64,000 nucleotides of DNA. Source: Trema orientale (taxonomy: Eukaryota > Streptophyta > Magnoliopsida > Rosales > Cannabaceae). The notes under the pieces are model-generated. The model was given only the letters and a program-made list of their open reading frames with translations. It was not told the origin of the DNA and did not search any database. Both the position numbers and the translations under genes were made by a program. Shown in pieces: positions 36,099 to 48,910 of this stretch. Positions within the stretch are counted from its first letter, which is position 1. Every line of letters begins with the position of its first letter. The stretch is from NCBI GenBank assembly GCA_002914845.1, contig JXTC01000026.1, forward strand, positions 786,531-850,530, written 5' to 3'.

Positions 36099-37293
36099 AT
36101 AAAAAAAAAAGGAGAGAGAGAATTGGTGCTTTAAGAAACGAAATATTTTAATTGACGAGACTTGGGTTTTAGAGAGAGAAGAGCGATTGGAAGAAGAGAA
36201 AATGAAACGAAAAGAAAAGAAAAGAAAAAGATGGTAAAGAAGAGAAGTAGTAAAAATAATAGTATTAAAAGAGAGAAGTAAATGTGGGAAAATGAAATTG
36301 AAAATGGAGATATTAGAGTTAGAGATGCGAGCCGATTCCGGTAGAAAGGGAACCTTCTCCGTACTCTTCCTTTTCCTGCTTTTCATTCTCATTCTCCCTC
36401 GTCTTTAATTTTTATTTTTATTTTGTATTTTAATCTGTTTGGAGACATAGAAAATTAAATATACTAAGAGAAAAATTTTCTTATTGCACTGTTGCTTGTT
36501 ACGCACTTCTTCTCTCGTTTTTTTTTTTTTCTTTTTTCCTTCTATTTAGAATCTTATTATTTATGGTCGATTTTCCGCTTCGTTCGAATTTTCTCCGTAT
36601 GTTTCCTCTTTGGGGCTTTGGATTGTACGGACTATCAGCGATTTGGGGATTAGGGTTTTATGATCATCGTCGTCGTAGTCTATTGGATTTGAATCGTTCT
36701 GATGCTCCAGTCTGTTGTTGAGGAATCTGGGATTGGTTAAGGATTTCTAGAAATTTTCTCCCCGAGTTTCTGCGTTTTGGGTCTCTCCTTTGGTGTTTCT
36801 TCCTCATTTTTGTTTTTTGTTTATTTGTCAAAAAAATATTAAATGTTATTGGCGTTTAATTTTTTTTTTTCTTTTTTGTGATTTGGGTTGTATATAGTTT
36901 TAAATTTGTTCAATCGTGTAGTGTCGATTTCCTCCTCAGAAAAATTTTGTGATTCTTGGAGGATTTACTTCTCTTTTGTATACCAATTTTTGGAAAGGAA
37001 AAAAAAAAAGAGAGTAAAAGAAAGTCAAAATCTGTTCTAAGCCCATATTAACACATCCAAATCCATAGTAGCCCACCATTTTTATTGTGGGTTTTGTTCT
37101 TATAAATAATTTTGGTCCTAAGTTTTATACCAAAGTATCCGAGTAATTCGTGTCCGAGGGTAGATTTTTTTCTTTTTTTTATCGGTTTGTGAAAAAAGTT
37201 AAAATACTAAATTTAGGAAGAGAAGAGGGGGGAAAAAAATTTCAGTTTTTGAGGAGGAGCTGGTTCCAATTCTTTGTTGGGTCATTACATTCT
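36099..37293 (+). promoter_or_regulatory. Promoter and 5' leader region of FAB1C
   Basis: GA-rich then pyrimidine-rich sequence (ctccgtactcttcc near 36358, and T/C runs 36500-36570) before the FAB1C start. It probably contains the transcription start and possibly a 5' UTR intron, but I cannot place either. A 52-codon ATG frame at 36563-36721 could act as an upstream open reading frame if it is within the transcript. Confidence 0.45.
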
Positions 37294-40200
37294 ATGGGAA
37301 TACCTGATACTTCACTATTAGATCTAATAGTAAAGGTTAGGTCTTGGCTTTACTGGGAAACAAGTGATTTACGGTGTTTTTCCGCTGAATTTGAAATGCC
37401 CGAAAACGGTAACAATATGTGTTGTGAATGCCATACAAACTTGTCCAATCTTTCTCACAGACACCATTGCCAAAGCTGTGGTAGGTGGTTTTGTGGGAAA
37501 TGTATCCCAGGTTATGAGTCACTTGCTAATGAATCCAATGGTAACATAACCATTAAGTACTGCAAGGTTTGTTCTGAGATGGGAGTGAGAGGGGAAGTTG
37601 GGAGGAAATACAGTGAGAAAGTGCACCCTTCTGCTTCTCCCCGAGAAAGTCCCGAACCGCCATCTCCTAGCTTTAATGGTGAAAGAATCAACTGTCCTGC
37701 AGATACGGAATCGATTCAGAGTGACCACTTTTCGCGGTATCTTGAAACCCGGGATTATGGCTATTCTCCCCATGCTGTTACAAGCGGGGGTATGACCTCA
37801 TTCAGTGCTCAACCATCTCCTGTATGTGTCCGTCGCTTTTCCAGCAGGTGAGTTTTCAGTTTGACAGGATGCTTTCTGCAAAATTTTGAAAGTTATGTCT
37901 TATTGAATTTCTGAGTATGTTTATTTGAAAGCATTTGAAACTCTGTGAATTCCAAATGTTTTATTATGCTACTTAATTGGCTTTCTTCTTGATTGGTTTT
38001 ATAAGTTGTAATGAACATCAGAAGAGCTAGTTACAGTCCTGACCTCATGTCATCCCGTTGATTTAATTTTTGATAATTTGGTCTGACTTGATGTCTGTTT
38101 TTCTTTTTCTCTATTTGATGTGTTGCATCATTAGATCTGTCTTTATTCATGTAGGAGTGATGAAGAGGAGGCCGAGGATTCCGGGAAGCACTTTTTTAGC
38201 CCATCAAGTGAATACTGTCATGACAATTATGATATAGAATCAATTAGTGTTAGTGCTAGATATAATTCTAAGTCTGTGGGATCAAGTCCTTATGACAGCC
38301 CCTCTAGGATTGATTATACTTATAGAGTTGGGCTTTCTGTACAGAAGAGAGAAAGCCCAGTGTCTCAAAATGAGGGTCCCTTTGGTCAAGAGCCTGTTTT
38401 AAAAAGGCCTGGGACTGAGGATCCAGAAAATACAGATTATTGCTCAGATGACTTGTCCGTTTTTCGTAACCAATACAGGAGGTCACAAAGACCGCTGGAC
38501 TTTGAAAACAATGGTCTTCTATGGTTTCCCCCACCGCCTGAAGATGAAAATGATGAAGCAGAGAATGGTTTTTTTGCTTATGAAGATGATGATGATGATG
38601 TTGGGGACTCAGGTGCATTGTTCTCATCAAGTGGTAGCCTTTCTAGCACCTTTCCAGCAAAGGAGAAACAAAATGAAGGTAACAAGGAACCACTTAGGGC
38701 TGTGGTCCAGGGGCATTTCAGAGCTCTTGTTTCGCAGTTGTTACAAGGAGAGGGTATTGAAATTGGCCAGGAGAATGGAATTGAGGACTGGCTTGACATA
38801 GTTACAACAATAGCATGGCAAGCTGGAAATTTTGTGAAGCCAGATACTAGCAGAGGAGGCAGTATGGATCCTGGTGATTATGTAAAGGTCAAATGTGTAG
38901 CATCGGGTAGTCCAAGTGATAGGTATCATGTCTTTCGCATTTTGGAGATGTTTGATATCAAAATGTTTTAGATATTTCATATATTGATGCGTCCTTAATA
39001 TTAATTCCGGGACTTGTGTATGCAGCACCCTTGTTAAGGGAGTGGTTTGTACCAAAAATATTAAGCACAAGCGCATGACCTCACAATACAAAAATCCTAG
39101 ATTACTTATTTTAGGAGGAGCATTAGAATATCAGAAAGTTCCAAATCAGTTGGCTTCTTTTAATACTTTACTACAGCAGGTATTTTCTTAGCATGCATTG
39201 ATCTATTAGTTATTACTAATTAAACGTTACTGCACTAAAATTTTGAGCCTTCCTTTTTACAGGAAAATGATCATTTGAAGATGATTATTTCAAAGATAGA
39301 AGCTCTTCGCCCAAACGTTCTGTTGGTAGAAAAAAGTGTTTCTTCATATGCTCAAGAATATCTGCTCACTAAAGAAATTTCGTTAGTGTTGAATGTTAAA
39401 AAGCCATTGCTGGAGCGTATAGCCCGGTGCACTGGTGCTCACATTACACCATCAATTGATAATATATCAACAACTCGATTGGGGCACTGTGAACTATTCC
39501 GATTGGAAAAAGTTTATGAAGAACATGAGACTACCAATCAGTTCAACAAAAAGCCATCAAAGACCTTGATGTTTTTCGAAGGGTGTCCAAGGCGTTTAGG
39601 TTGCACGGTAATGTTTGCTTGTGTGTGTGTGTGCGTGTCAATTCTGTGCTTCATTTTTACAGCTGAAGTTTCTTCCAATATTGTTATTGCTATTAATTCA
39701 TGACCTGCACTCTGATTTACTTGTTTCTCTGAATGTGAAAAAAATTTCAGAGCTTCATACTATCTCTAATTAGGTTGTTGTGGTCCCACTTGTAGGTTCT
39801 GTTGAGGGGCAGAAGTCGTGAAGAACTAAAGAAGGTTAAACATGTCATTCAATATGCAGTTTTTGCTGCTTATCATTTATCCCTTGAGACTTCCTTCCTT
39901 GCAGATGAGGGTGCTACCCTGCCAAAGATGGCACAAGAGCAGTCAATTTCTATACAAGAGAGGACAGCAGCTGATCCTGCTGTTTCCATGATCCCTGATT
40001 CAATTGGTTCAACTAATTCTGAAGCTGTTGTTGAGGGTTCTGCTCTTGATCAGGAAATCGTGGATATTAATCCAGAACTGGACGTTTGTGATTCTCTGTC
40101 TGGGCATTTTGGTGTAGAAAATGGTTTTCCTTTGTCAGCTGACCCTACGGAATCTCTTGTTGGAAACGCAGTCCCTGATGCATGCAACAATGATTTAGAA

Positions 40201-43200
40201 TCTAACATTGGTTTAGACACTTCTTCAAACCCATCCAATTTTAAAAAGGATCCCGCTGTACTTTCTGATATCAGAGGTCTCTCCCAACCAGAATTACTGG
40301 TAAGCTCTCCTCAAGATGAAAGACAACCTGAAGAGATTTATGATCAGACAAAGCCCGACCAAATTGATGATAGCGAGGTTTCAAGTGAGTACTTCTCTGC
40401 TGCTGATACTCATCAAAGCATATTGGTATCCTTTTCTAGTCATTGTGTACTTAAAGGAACTGTTTGTGAACGCTCTCGGCTTATGCGCATTAAGTTTTAT
40501 GGCTGTTTTGATAAGCCTCTAGGGAGATATCTTCGCGATGACTTGTTTGACCAGGTAACTTTTTATGGGCTTCCTTTGCCCTATTTTGTGATTCTTGGTG
40601 ACCTGTTGAAATTACCATTTGACTATTTTTTATTGCCAGGCATCACACTGTCGGTCTTGCAAAGAATCAGCTGAAGCCCATGTCTTATGCTATACCCATC
40701 AGCAGGGAAATCTTACTATCAATGTTAGGCGCCTTTCTTCTTTAAAACTACCTGGTGAACGAGATGGTAAAATCTGGATGTGGCACCGTTGCCTGAGGTG
40801 CGCACATATAGATGGAATACCACCAGCCAATCGCAGAGTGGTTATGTCAGATGCTGCTTGGGGACTTTCTTTTGGGAAGTTTTTGGAACTTAGTTTTTCA
40901 AATCACGCAACTGCTAATCGAATTGCAACTTGTGGTCATTCTTTGCAAAAGGATTGTCTTCGTTACTATGGGTAGGTGCTATTGTAATTTTATTAATATT
41001 TGATTGTTGAGTAATATTGGTGATTCTGAAAATGAAAACTTCTATGTAACAGGTTTGGGAGTATGGTTGCTTTCTTCCGATATTCCCCTATAGATATTCT
41101 ATCTGTTCATTTGCCCCCGTCAGTGCTTGAATTTAATGGCCATGTTCAACCGGAGTGGACAAGAAAAGAAGCAACAGAGGTTTAAGAAGCAAATTTTTCT
41201 TTCTGGCAGCATTTTTAAAACTACCAAATATGAAACTGATTTAGTTTTGAGTGAGTTTATCACTATTCTAATTATAAAATGCATGTTTTCTGCAGCTTAT
41301 GGGAAAAATGGAAACCTTATATGCGGAAATATCTGATGTACTCGATGGGATGGAAGATAAAAGTCGATCTTTTGGAAATGAGTCGTCTGATACAAGTGAT
41401 TTACAGAACCACATACTGGAGCTGAAAGATCTTGTGAAAAAGGAAAGAAATGACTACATTGTAAGTAGGACATGGAGTATACTTTTGACACTTGTGGCTT
41501 CTAATCGTTAAATCTCATAATCTCATTCATATACCCTTGTCAAAAATTCCTGTAGTTTTTATTTCTAATTTTTACTAATCTTTATATCACAAAGTAAGTT
41601 GTCTTCTAATTGAATTTTCTACTTGAAAATAGGCTATGCTGCAACCTGCTATTATGGAGGTTTCACAACCAGGCGAAGAAGCCATAGACATTTTGGAGCT
41701 AAATCGCTTGAGACGTTCTCTTCTAATTGGTTCACATGTTTGGGATCGCCGATTTTATTCACTGGACTCTCTTCTCAGAAGGAATTTTGTTTCCAGGGCT
41801 CCACAAGGGGATTTATTATTTGCTCAACCGGTAGAATTGATAAGTGATTCATCTTGTAAGGAAGATCGGCTTGACCATGGGCATGAAGGAAATGTGTCCG
41901 AGTCATTGAAATTGCTGGACTCCCCTGTAAATGATGCATTGTCGGAGCAGAACGAGCCTAATGTACCACCCTGTGAGCCTTGCATTCCTGAAAACTGCAA
42001 GCTGGACTCATGTCATCATGAACAAGAGGAAACACTTGCAGATGGGGAAATTTCTAAAAATATGACATCCTTCGAAAGCCTTCCATCTCAGGAATCTACA
42101 CTTTCTGAGAGAATAGATTCTGCTTGGACAGGTACTGATCAACTTCCAATGAAAGCCCAACCTCCACATGCATCATATGTAGATGGGCTTCATACTGGTC
42201 CTGTCAAGCAGGCAAGTCAAAGTGATATTCTACCCATCAGAAGACTAGCAATGCCAGTGAGAGTTCATTCTTTTGATTCTGCTTTAAGGGTCCAAGAAAG
42301 AATCAGGAAAGGATTACCCCCCTCTTCTTTGCATGTGTCGACACTTAAATCTTTCCATGCCTCTGGAGACTACAGGAGTATGATTAGAGATCCCGTTTCT
42401 AGTGTAATGAGAACTTACTCCCAAATACTACCACAAGAGGCACAGAAGTTCAATTTAATTATGAGTTCTACACCCTCATTTATCTCCTCTGCATCTCATG
42501 TGACTGAAGGCGTGCGAATGCTGCTTCCACAGACAGGTCAGAGTGATATAGTTGTTGCGGTTTATGACAATGAACCCACCAGCATTATATCATATGCCCT
42601 TAGTTCCAAGGAATATGATGACTGGGTTGCTGATAAATCACATGAGCATGAGGTATCCTGGAGTGTGCATGAGAGCAATAAAGATGATTCTGCAACTTCC
42701 ACTTTTTCAGCCTGGCAATCTTTTGGTTCCATGGACTTGGAATATACCCGCTATGGAAGTTGTGGATCGGAAGATGCCCCATCATCCATGAGTTCCCTAT
42801 TTACGGATCTGAAAAAATCTCCACATTTGAGGCTTTCATTTGGGGACGATAAAGTGAAGTTCTCTGTTACCTGCTACTTTGCAGAATTGTTCGACTCACT
42901 TAGAAATAAATGTTGTCCTAGCGAAGTAGATTTTGTGCGATCATTGAGCCGTTGCAGGAGATGGAGTGCACAAGGGGGTAAAAGCAATGTGTATTTCGCC
43001 AAGTCATTGGATGAAAGATTCATTGTAAAACAAGTCACAAAGACAGAGTTGGAATCCTTCGAGGAATTTGCACCTGAATATTTTAAATATCTGACAGATT
43101 CCCTTAGCTCGGGAAGCCCAACCTGTCTTGCTAAAGTTCTTGGTATATACCAGGTTAGTGAAACTTCTTCTATTTAAGTGTTTGTATTTAGGAAGCTATA

Positions 43201-43998
43201 CACGTGATTGATTGGATATCAAATTATTTTTCTCTCTTTCTTATAGTTCTTATTTGCTTGGTGCATCGGCAGGTCACCAGTAAACATGTGAAAGGCGGGA
43301 AGGAGACCAAAATGGATTTGATGGTAATGGAGAACCTTTTCTTCAAGAGAAATATCTCAAGGGTCTATGATCTTAAGGGCTCTGCTCGCTCTCGTTACAA
43401 TCCTGATACAACCGGAGTGAACAAAGTACTTCTAGACATGAATTTGTTGGAAACATTACGTACAAAGCCCATTTTCCTTGGAAGCAAAGCAAAAAGAAGC
43501 CTTGAAAGAGCTGTTTGGAATGATACAGCCTTCTTGGCAGTAAGCTTTTCTCTCTGTGTTAATAGTTTTGCTTTGAAAATTTTGGTCTTTGGATTTTTAT
43601 TGGCATTGCTGAAATGGGAAGAGTCAGAATCTGAAAGTCATAGTCTCTATAGCAGATTTTGAAACTCTGGTTTTCAGGTTTGAGTTCCGTTTTTTCCCTT
43701 GGAAATTGTGTTGCTAATTTTTTTTTTCTTTTTTCTTGTTCAGTCGGTTGATGTGATGGACTACTCACTTCTCGTTGGGGTGGATGATGAGAGGAAGGAG
43801 CTGGTTTTAGGGATAATTGATTTCATGAGACAGTACACATGGGACAAGCATTTGGAGACATGGGTTAAGGCCTCTGGTATTCTGGGTGGTCCAAAGAATG
43901 CTTCCCCAACCATTATTTCCCCAATACAATACAAAAAAAGGTTTCGAAAAGCAATGACTACGTATTTTCTTACTGTACCTGATCAATGGTCTTCATAA
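37294..43998 (+). CDS. FAB1C: 1-phosphatidylinositol-3-phosphate 5-kinase, FAB1C-like
   Basis: Makes PI(3,5)P2 from PI3P on endosome/vacuole membranes. Coding exons: 37294-37847, 38155-38922, 39026-39179, 39263-39607, 39796-40554, 40640-40971, 41053-41179, 41296-41460, 41633-43153, 43273-43539, 43744-43998. All are GT-AG, in frame, 1748 residues, somewhat longer than Arabidopsis FAB1C as I recall it. Start [18 protein letters not shown] matches FAB1C. Domain order: FYVE-like zinc finger (Cys 43, 46, 59, 62, 67, 70, 90, 93; HRHHCQSCG); acidic linker with [17 protein letters not shown]; Cpn60/TCP1-like domain (about 440-640, with GGALEYQ and GCPRRLGCT); conserved Cys-rich region (CRSCK...[12 protein letters not shown], about 863-935); long variable linker; C-terminal PIPK domain with FIVKQ (K1534), [11 protein letters not shown] (1608-1618), MDYSLLVG (1669-1676) and IIDF (1688-1691). 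The finger lacks the WxxD and full basic motifs of classical FYVE domains. No break was found. Confidence 0.95.
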
Positions 43999-45574
43999 AC
44001 AATTGCATGATTGCATTCTTTTTGTACGCAAAGCATGTGTTGATTAATAAATGAAATATAATGGGGATTATCATTTCTGCTAAAAAAGAGAATGAGATCC
44101 CTCTATTGATTCATTTATGTCCAACTTTTCTTATATAAAGAGTGGATGATCGTTTTAAAAAACGTTTTAATGACCTTATTGGTCTCTGAATATATAACAG
44201 GAAAACTCTTAATTTGGTCCCTGAACCTTGAAAGAAAGAACAAGGTTTATTCTTAAACTTTAGAGTGGGATCTAAATTGAACTGAGTCAAACTGATCAAC
44301 TGTAATGAATATATGAACCAGCAAAGAGAAGGTTTAATAGGTCTGTAACCGCAGACGAAATTAAAAAAAGAAGGAAAAAAAAAAAAAAAAAGAAGAACGA
44401 AGCCGAAGCAATTTCATTCTTTCACGGCAACCGTATAGAGACAGATCCAATGGCTCATTTTCACTGTCATACTAATCATTCTTATTGGATACGAGGACGG
44501 ATCGCATAATAAGCTCCCGTCTGAGTTTAAGAAGGCGAATCTATGTGCCTTCTCTCTATTTCAATGGGCGAGTTTGGTCATTATCACTGATGCATTAGTT
44601 TGTGTTCTTTCTAGTCCATATTTGAGGCATGAAAACCTTTGGATACTGAAGTTATGGAAATAGGAGGTCTTGATCTCGGTTCTAATTTGTAGGCTCCCTC
44701 ACTGTGAAGAAGAAATAATCAAGAGTAGTACAAAAAATTGACACCAATAATGTGACATTATTTTTAACAATATAATTTTAGATAGTTTGAAATGACGTAG
44801 TTTCATGCTGAGATAAAATATAGATGCTATATCACTAATGTAAATTTTATGTGTAATGTTTTGTTGTCCATAGCATTGCTCAATAATCAGTGGGCATCTT
44901 TGAATTAGATTAGTCTATTAATTTTATAGATATAGCTCCCTTATTTGATTGTAGTGAGACATGATACAACAAACGGAAATAAAGTTGCTTCTTTTATTTT
45001 GTTGTGATTTTGTTGTATCTTCGAACATAATTTGATTTTGTTAATTTCATCTATGTATTATGTATACTGTACAATGTCTTTACATGAGAAAGAAAACGAG
45101 ATGAAACTGATAAACAGGAAGGAAAAAAAAGAGAAAAAAAAAAAAAAAGCGAACCTAAAATAAAAACATAAGAGAAAAGTTAAGTTGTAAACAAGAGTAC
45201 GCTAAAATTATAGGCTATTGTAAATAAGACCAAAAGGAGGATCCTATCACATCTCTATTAGCACCCAAAAAAAAAAAAAAGAGTCCTATCATATCTCTCC
45301 ATAATTAACAAAGAAAGTCTCATTTTCAAAAAAAGTTTATCATTGTTTTTATTTTATTTTTTGAAAATTTTTTTCTTTGCAAAAAAAAAAAAAAAAAGAA
45401 AAAGAAAAGGATAAACCTGTAACTTCTTCAATATAAGCTTATTTTTGTTCTACACCTTTATTTTTTTAAAAAAAAAAATTGCTTGCTGGAAGTTATAATT
45501 TTGGCTGATAGGAATTTGAATTCGAAGACACTTAGCAGATTGATGTGGGATTTCAGATTTGTAAAGGGTCTGCC
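43999..45574. other. FAB1C 3' flank and intergenic DNA
   Basis: The 3' UTR should lie in the first few hundred bases (aataaatgaaat at about 44047 is a polyadenylation-like signal). Beyond it the DNA is AT-rich with long A runs and no gene. Confidence 0.5.
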
Positions 45575-45873
45575 AAAAAATACCTTGAAATTTGGGTCAT
45601 CTGTAATTTTAACCTTATTTTAGACTCTGCAAAATAACACGTTGAGAAAAGAATTTTTAAAAATTGATACATAGGTTGACTTATTAAATAACTTTAACAA
45701 ACAAATGATGGTAATATCCTCAAAATTATGGAAAAGAAGAATAAAGATTAACCTAGCTTTAATGAAGAGTATTAGGGTATCAATTTTCTTAAATTATTAT
45801 TTTGTAGAGTCCAAACTATTAGGTTTAATTTATAGAACACTCAAATTTCAGGATAATTTTTTTTTTTTTTTTT
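45575..45873. mobile_element. Foldback (MITE-like) element
   Basis: The left arm (taccttgaaatttgggtcat..., including gactctgcaaaataa) is matched in inverted form by the right arm (ttattttgtagagtc...tgaaatttgagtg on the complement), giving arms of about 90 bp. No target site duplication was identified. The 63-codon frame at 45705-45896 lies within it. Confidence 0.65.
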
Positions 45874-46619
45874 GTAATTCATCTAATTTTTTGTAATTGA
45901 ATGTGTAAAGTAGTGGTAATGCTAGTTTATAACAGGTTTTGTACTCCACGAGTAAATAAATAAATAAATAAAACCATGCTAAATTTTTTTTTCCGAAGAA
46001 CTTCTTATTATTACCATTTTTTAAAACAAATCTGTTATTGAATCGTTGTACGTAATACTTCTTTTAGATCTTAATGTAGCTTTCCAGAGCAGATTAAAAT
46101 ATTTATTCATAACCGAATAAACAAAAAAGTGCATTTTAAAGGAAAGCGTATGCTTTTAGGCATGAGTAAAGAAGATGTCGAAGGGCAATGAATAAAAACA
46201 TTTTTAAAAGCGTAATATTATTCGAGTTAACTCTCATCTTCAAGGGATTTTATTTTTAAAGAAAAAAACTTAAAAGGTCTACATAGAATACTCCCACATT
46301 TGGAAAAGAATACCATATGATTTCAGAATGCACCTATAAGTATGTCTCTTTTCAATATAGACAGATATTTTATCAAGAAAAAATAAATGTTATTTTAAAT
46401 TTTGTGAAATTTTATGTAGTTTTATGTGTTATGTGTGACATAAAAAAATGTGAACAGATAAATTTGAACTATAATAAATATGAAGATAATTATAATTATA
46501 ATCAATTTTTATGTTTAGAAATTTGTATTTCTTTTATCTGTCAAAAGGTTTACTAGGTGATACGAAATCAAAGTATTATAACAGCTTCCCAATTCTCTCT
46601 TTTATGATAATTTTAAATC
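45874..46619. other. Intergenic, no gene seen
   Basis: AT-rich, with a short AAAT repeat at 45953-45970. The 79-codon frame at 46317-46556 is Asn/Tyr/Lys-rich and looks like chance. Confidence 0.45.
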
Positions 46620-46628
46620 ACTTGCTAC

Positions 46629-47078
46629 GAATAGATTGGCTGTATACTACTTTTTTTTTTCCTCATTAATTAAATCTACTACCATACCACTTTTTAAAAA
46701 TTAGTTCTTGATGAATTCTTGACGATCTTGACGGATTCTTGAACGATTCTTGATGTTAGCGGCGATGTTGATGAATTCTTGATGAATTTTTGACAGATTC
46801 TTGATGATTTTGATGGATTCTTGACATTGGCAGCGAACCTGACGGGTTCTTGATGAATTCTTGACGGATTCTTGACAATCTTGATGGATTCTTGACAATT
46901 CTTGACGTCAGTTGTAATCTTGACAGATTCTTGATGGATTCTTAATGGATTCTTGATGAATTCTTGACAGATTCTTGACTAATCACCTCTCAAAAGTGGT
47001 AGAATCTAATAGTGATGGTAAATTTAGTTAAACATTTAAAAATAGACAATTAACAAGTGGTAATTGTCTACTTAACCC
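46629..47078. mobile_element. Mutator-like element with internal minisatellite, copy B
   Basis: A 450-bp relative of 7782-8155, flanked by a perfect 9-bp target site duplication, acttgctac (46620-46628 and 47079-47087). The same outer blocks surround a longer gattcttgatg/gattcttgacg array (about 46705-46980). Minus-strand translation of the array gives repeated IHQ/SRIRQ phrases (46701-46898), a by-product of the repeat rather than a gene. Confidence 0.72.
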
Positions 47079-47284
47079 ACTTGCTACTAGGAAGTGATTA
47101 ATTATCCAAGGCCTGAGCCAAAATAAATAAGGTCAGTTGGCAAAAGGGCCTCTTCTTCAAGGGTTTCTAACACATTTACCTATAAAAATCGAAATGAATT
47201 ATAAAGATATGATAGGTCAGTTTTTTTTTTTTTTTCCCCAGAAAAATATCACTTTTCAAATAGGTTTTAGAAAAATATCATTTT

Positions 47285-47405
47285 TAAAATAGTTACTAGT
47301 TACCAGTTTCTGAAAACTGATTATCGATTACCAATTACTAGTTATAAATATTTTTCGTTATTAGTTACCATGCTCAAAAACTAGTTGTCAGTTACTAGTT
47401 ACTAT
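47285..47405. repeat. Degenerate tagttac/gttactag repeat
   Basis: The motifs gttactagttac, gattaccaattactag and gttattagttacc recur irregularly between 'aaaatatcattttt' flanks, resembling the context of the 22-bp repeat at 7045-7151. Confidence 0.5.
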
Positions 47406-47774
47406 TTTAAAAAAAATAGCATTTTTCTAGAACTTTTTCAAAAAATAATATTTTTCTAAAAATTGTGGTACCAAATCTAGAAAAAATTGAGCTCACCGTA
47501 TTTTTCTAATTTTTTTTTTTTCTAAAAGTGCCGCAGAGGGCCTAATTTTCTCTTCTTAAAACACATATGTAAAAAGACCTATGTTTTTAATTTATGGGCT
47601 TTGGACACTTGTACTTATTTTTTAAAAAATATTATCAAATTTACGACATTTTAAAAATAATAAAAATTTCGTACGACCTTTCATAGCATTTTTCTAAATA
47701 CTTTTGGAGCTATAAAATATAGTGGCATTTTAGTAAATAAGCTTTTTTTTTTTTTTTAAACATGAAACTATAAA

Positions 47775-48190
47775 GGTTTCCTAGAAACCAGTTTGGTTTC
47801 CTTTTAGCGAAATGTCCTATATATAAGTAAATCACAAGAAACCACAAATATTTCTTGGAAACTAGTTTAGTTTCCTTTTAGCGGAATGCTATCACAAAAA
47901 ACCATAAAAGTTTCCTGGAAACTAGTTTAGTTTCCTTTTAGTGGAGTATCATGTACATAAGTAAATAACAGGAAACTAGTTTGGTTTCCTTTTAGCAGAA
48001 TTCCCTGTATGTAAGTAAATTATAGGAAACTTATAGTTTCCTTTTAGTAGAATACCTTGTATATAAGTTAATTATAGGAAATCACAAAGGATTTCAGGAA
48101 ACCAGTTTGGTTTCCATGTAATAAATTATCCTATAGCTAACTAAATTATAATAAATCACAAAAATTTCCTGGAAACCAATTTAGTTTCCT
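47775..48190. repeat. Tandem array of seven GGAAAC/GTTTCC hairpins
   Basis: Seven 17-19-base inverted repeats at 47783, 47857, 47917, 47971, 48025, 48097 and 48171, spaced 54-74 bp. The linkers resemble each other (ttttagcggaat..., taagtaaat..., cacaaa). Typical units are ggaaactagtttagtttcc and ggaaaccagtttggtttcc, each with 7-bp arms and a 5-base loop. The unit at 48025 has a 3-base loop. No reading frame. Confidence 0.8.
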
Positions 48191-48910
48191 GAACATTTAC
48201 TCCCAACAAACCAAAAAAGCAGCTCTTATTTTTTAGACCAATTCTAATTCACACAAACTTGAATTAGGTCCTTCAATAGAAGGATTATCTTCGAAAACTC
48301 TAGTTTCTCTATAAGCTCAATCGATTTCTGATAGCACTCNNNNNNNAATTAATAAATAGGTGATTCAATTATTGAGCTAGTACAAGCCCACTTCTATTAA
48401 GAGTTAATTATAACTGGGCTTTTATCTATTGGAGCTTGAATTAAATAGGTCTATTTAGGTCTCCAACCTACACCAACATCTTGGGCTATATAAAATTAGC
48501 CAAATTAGGCTCAAACAGTTTTCTAGGCAATTACACAAAAGAGGAAACATGTTGAATTGGAGTGGTGGGCCCTTTTGGGCCTAACCACACTGCTCCTTAG
48601 AGCAGTAGAATTCGGCGAGCCCATCCCCTACGGCTAGCCGAATTTCACCCTAAAGAGGAGCTTATAAAAGACTCCTCCCTCCTCTTTTATGTCTTATGTT
48701 CAGCACTCCTGATACATTAGCTTGGCAGTTGCTTTAGAAAACTGAGAGAAAAATGAGAGAGAGAAATTCTTGGAACTACCTTGAAGGCTATTGGAGTTCT
48801 TGGATTCTTACTTGAAGGTTGATCAAGATCGAGGTGTCCACTCACCTCTGCAGTTACAAGCTTGGTGCATAGGAAGGAAGACTCATTGTTTGAGGTACAT
48901 AATCTCTTGC
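48191..48910 (+). mobile_element. Degenerate LTR-like sequence
   Basis: Holds a 7-N gap at 48340-48346. The block around 48395-48480 (gagttaatta... tggagcttgaattaaat) is related in inverted orientation to 51790-51880. A TATA-like cttataaaagactcctccc lies near 48660, followed by a leader-like gagagagaaattcttgg. It looks like an old Copia-type LTR, but ends and partner were not found. Confidence 0.35.

Noticed and set aside
35922-36392. A 156-codon minus-strand open frame
   Set aside because: It runs through the 138-N gap and is otherwise low-complexity Ser/Phe-rich translation of a GA-rich leader.
44340-44640. Possible gene 3' of FAB1C
   Set aside because: A few balanced-composition stretches suggested coding DNA, but frames close quickly and no splice-joined product was recognisable.
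46701-46898. Repetitive minus-strand frame rich in IHQ and SRIRQ
   Set aside because: Direct translation of the minisatellite array; the sister element at 7782-8155 has the array without such a frame.
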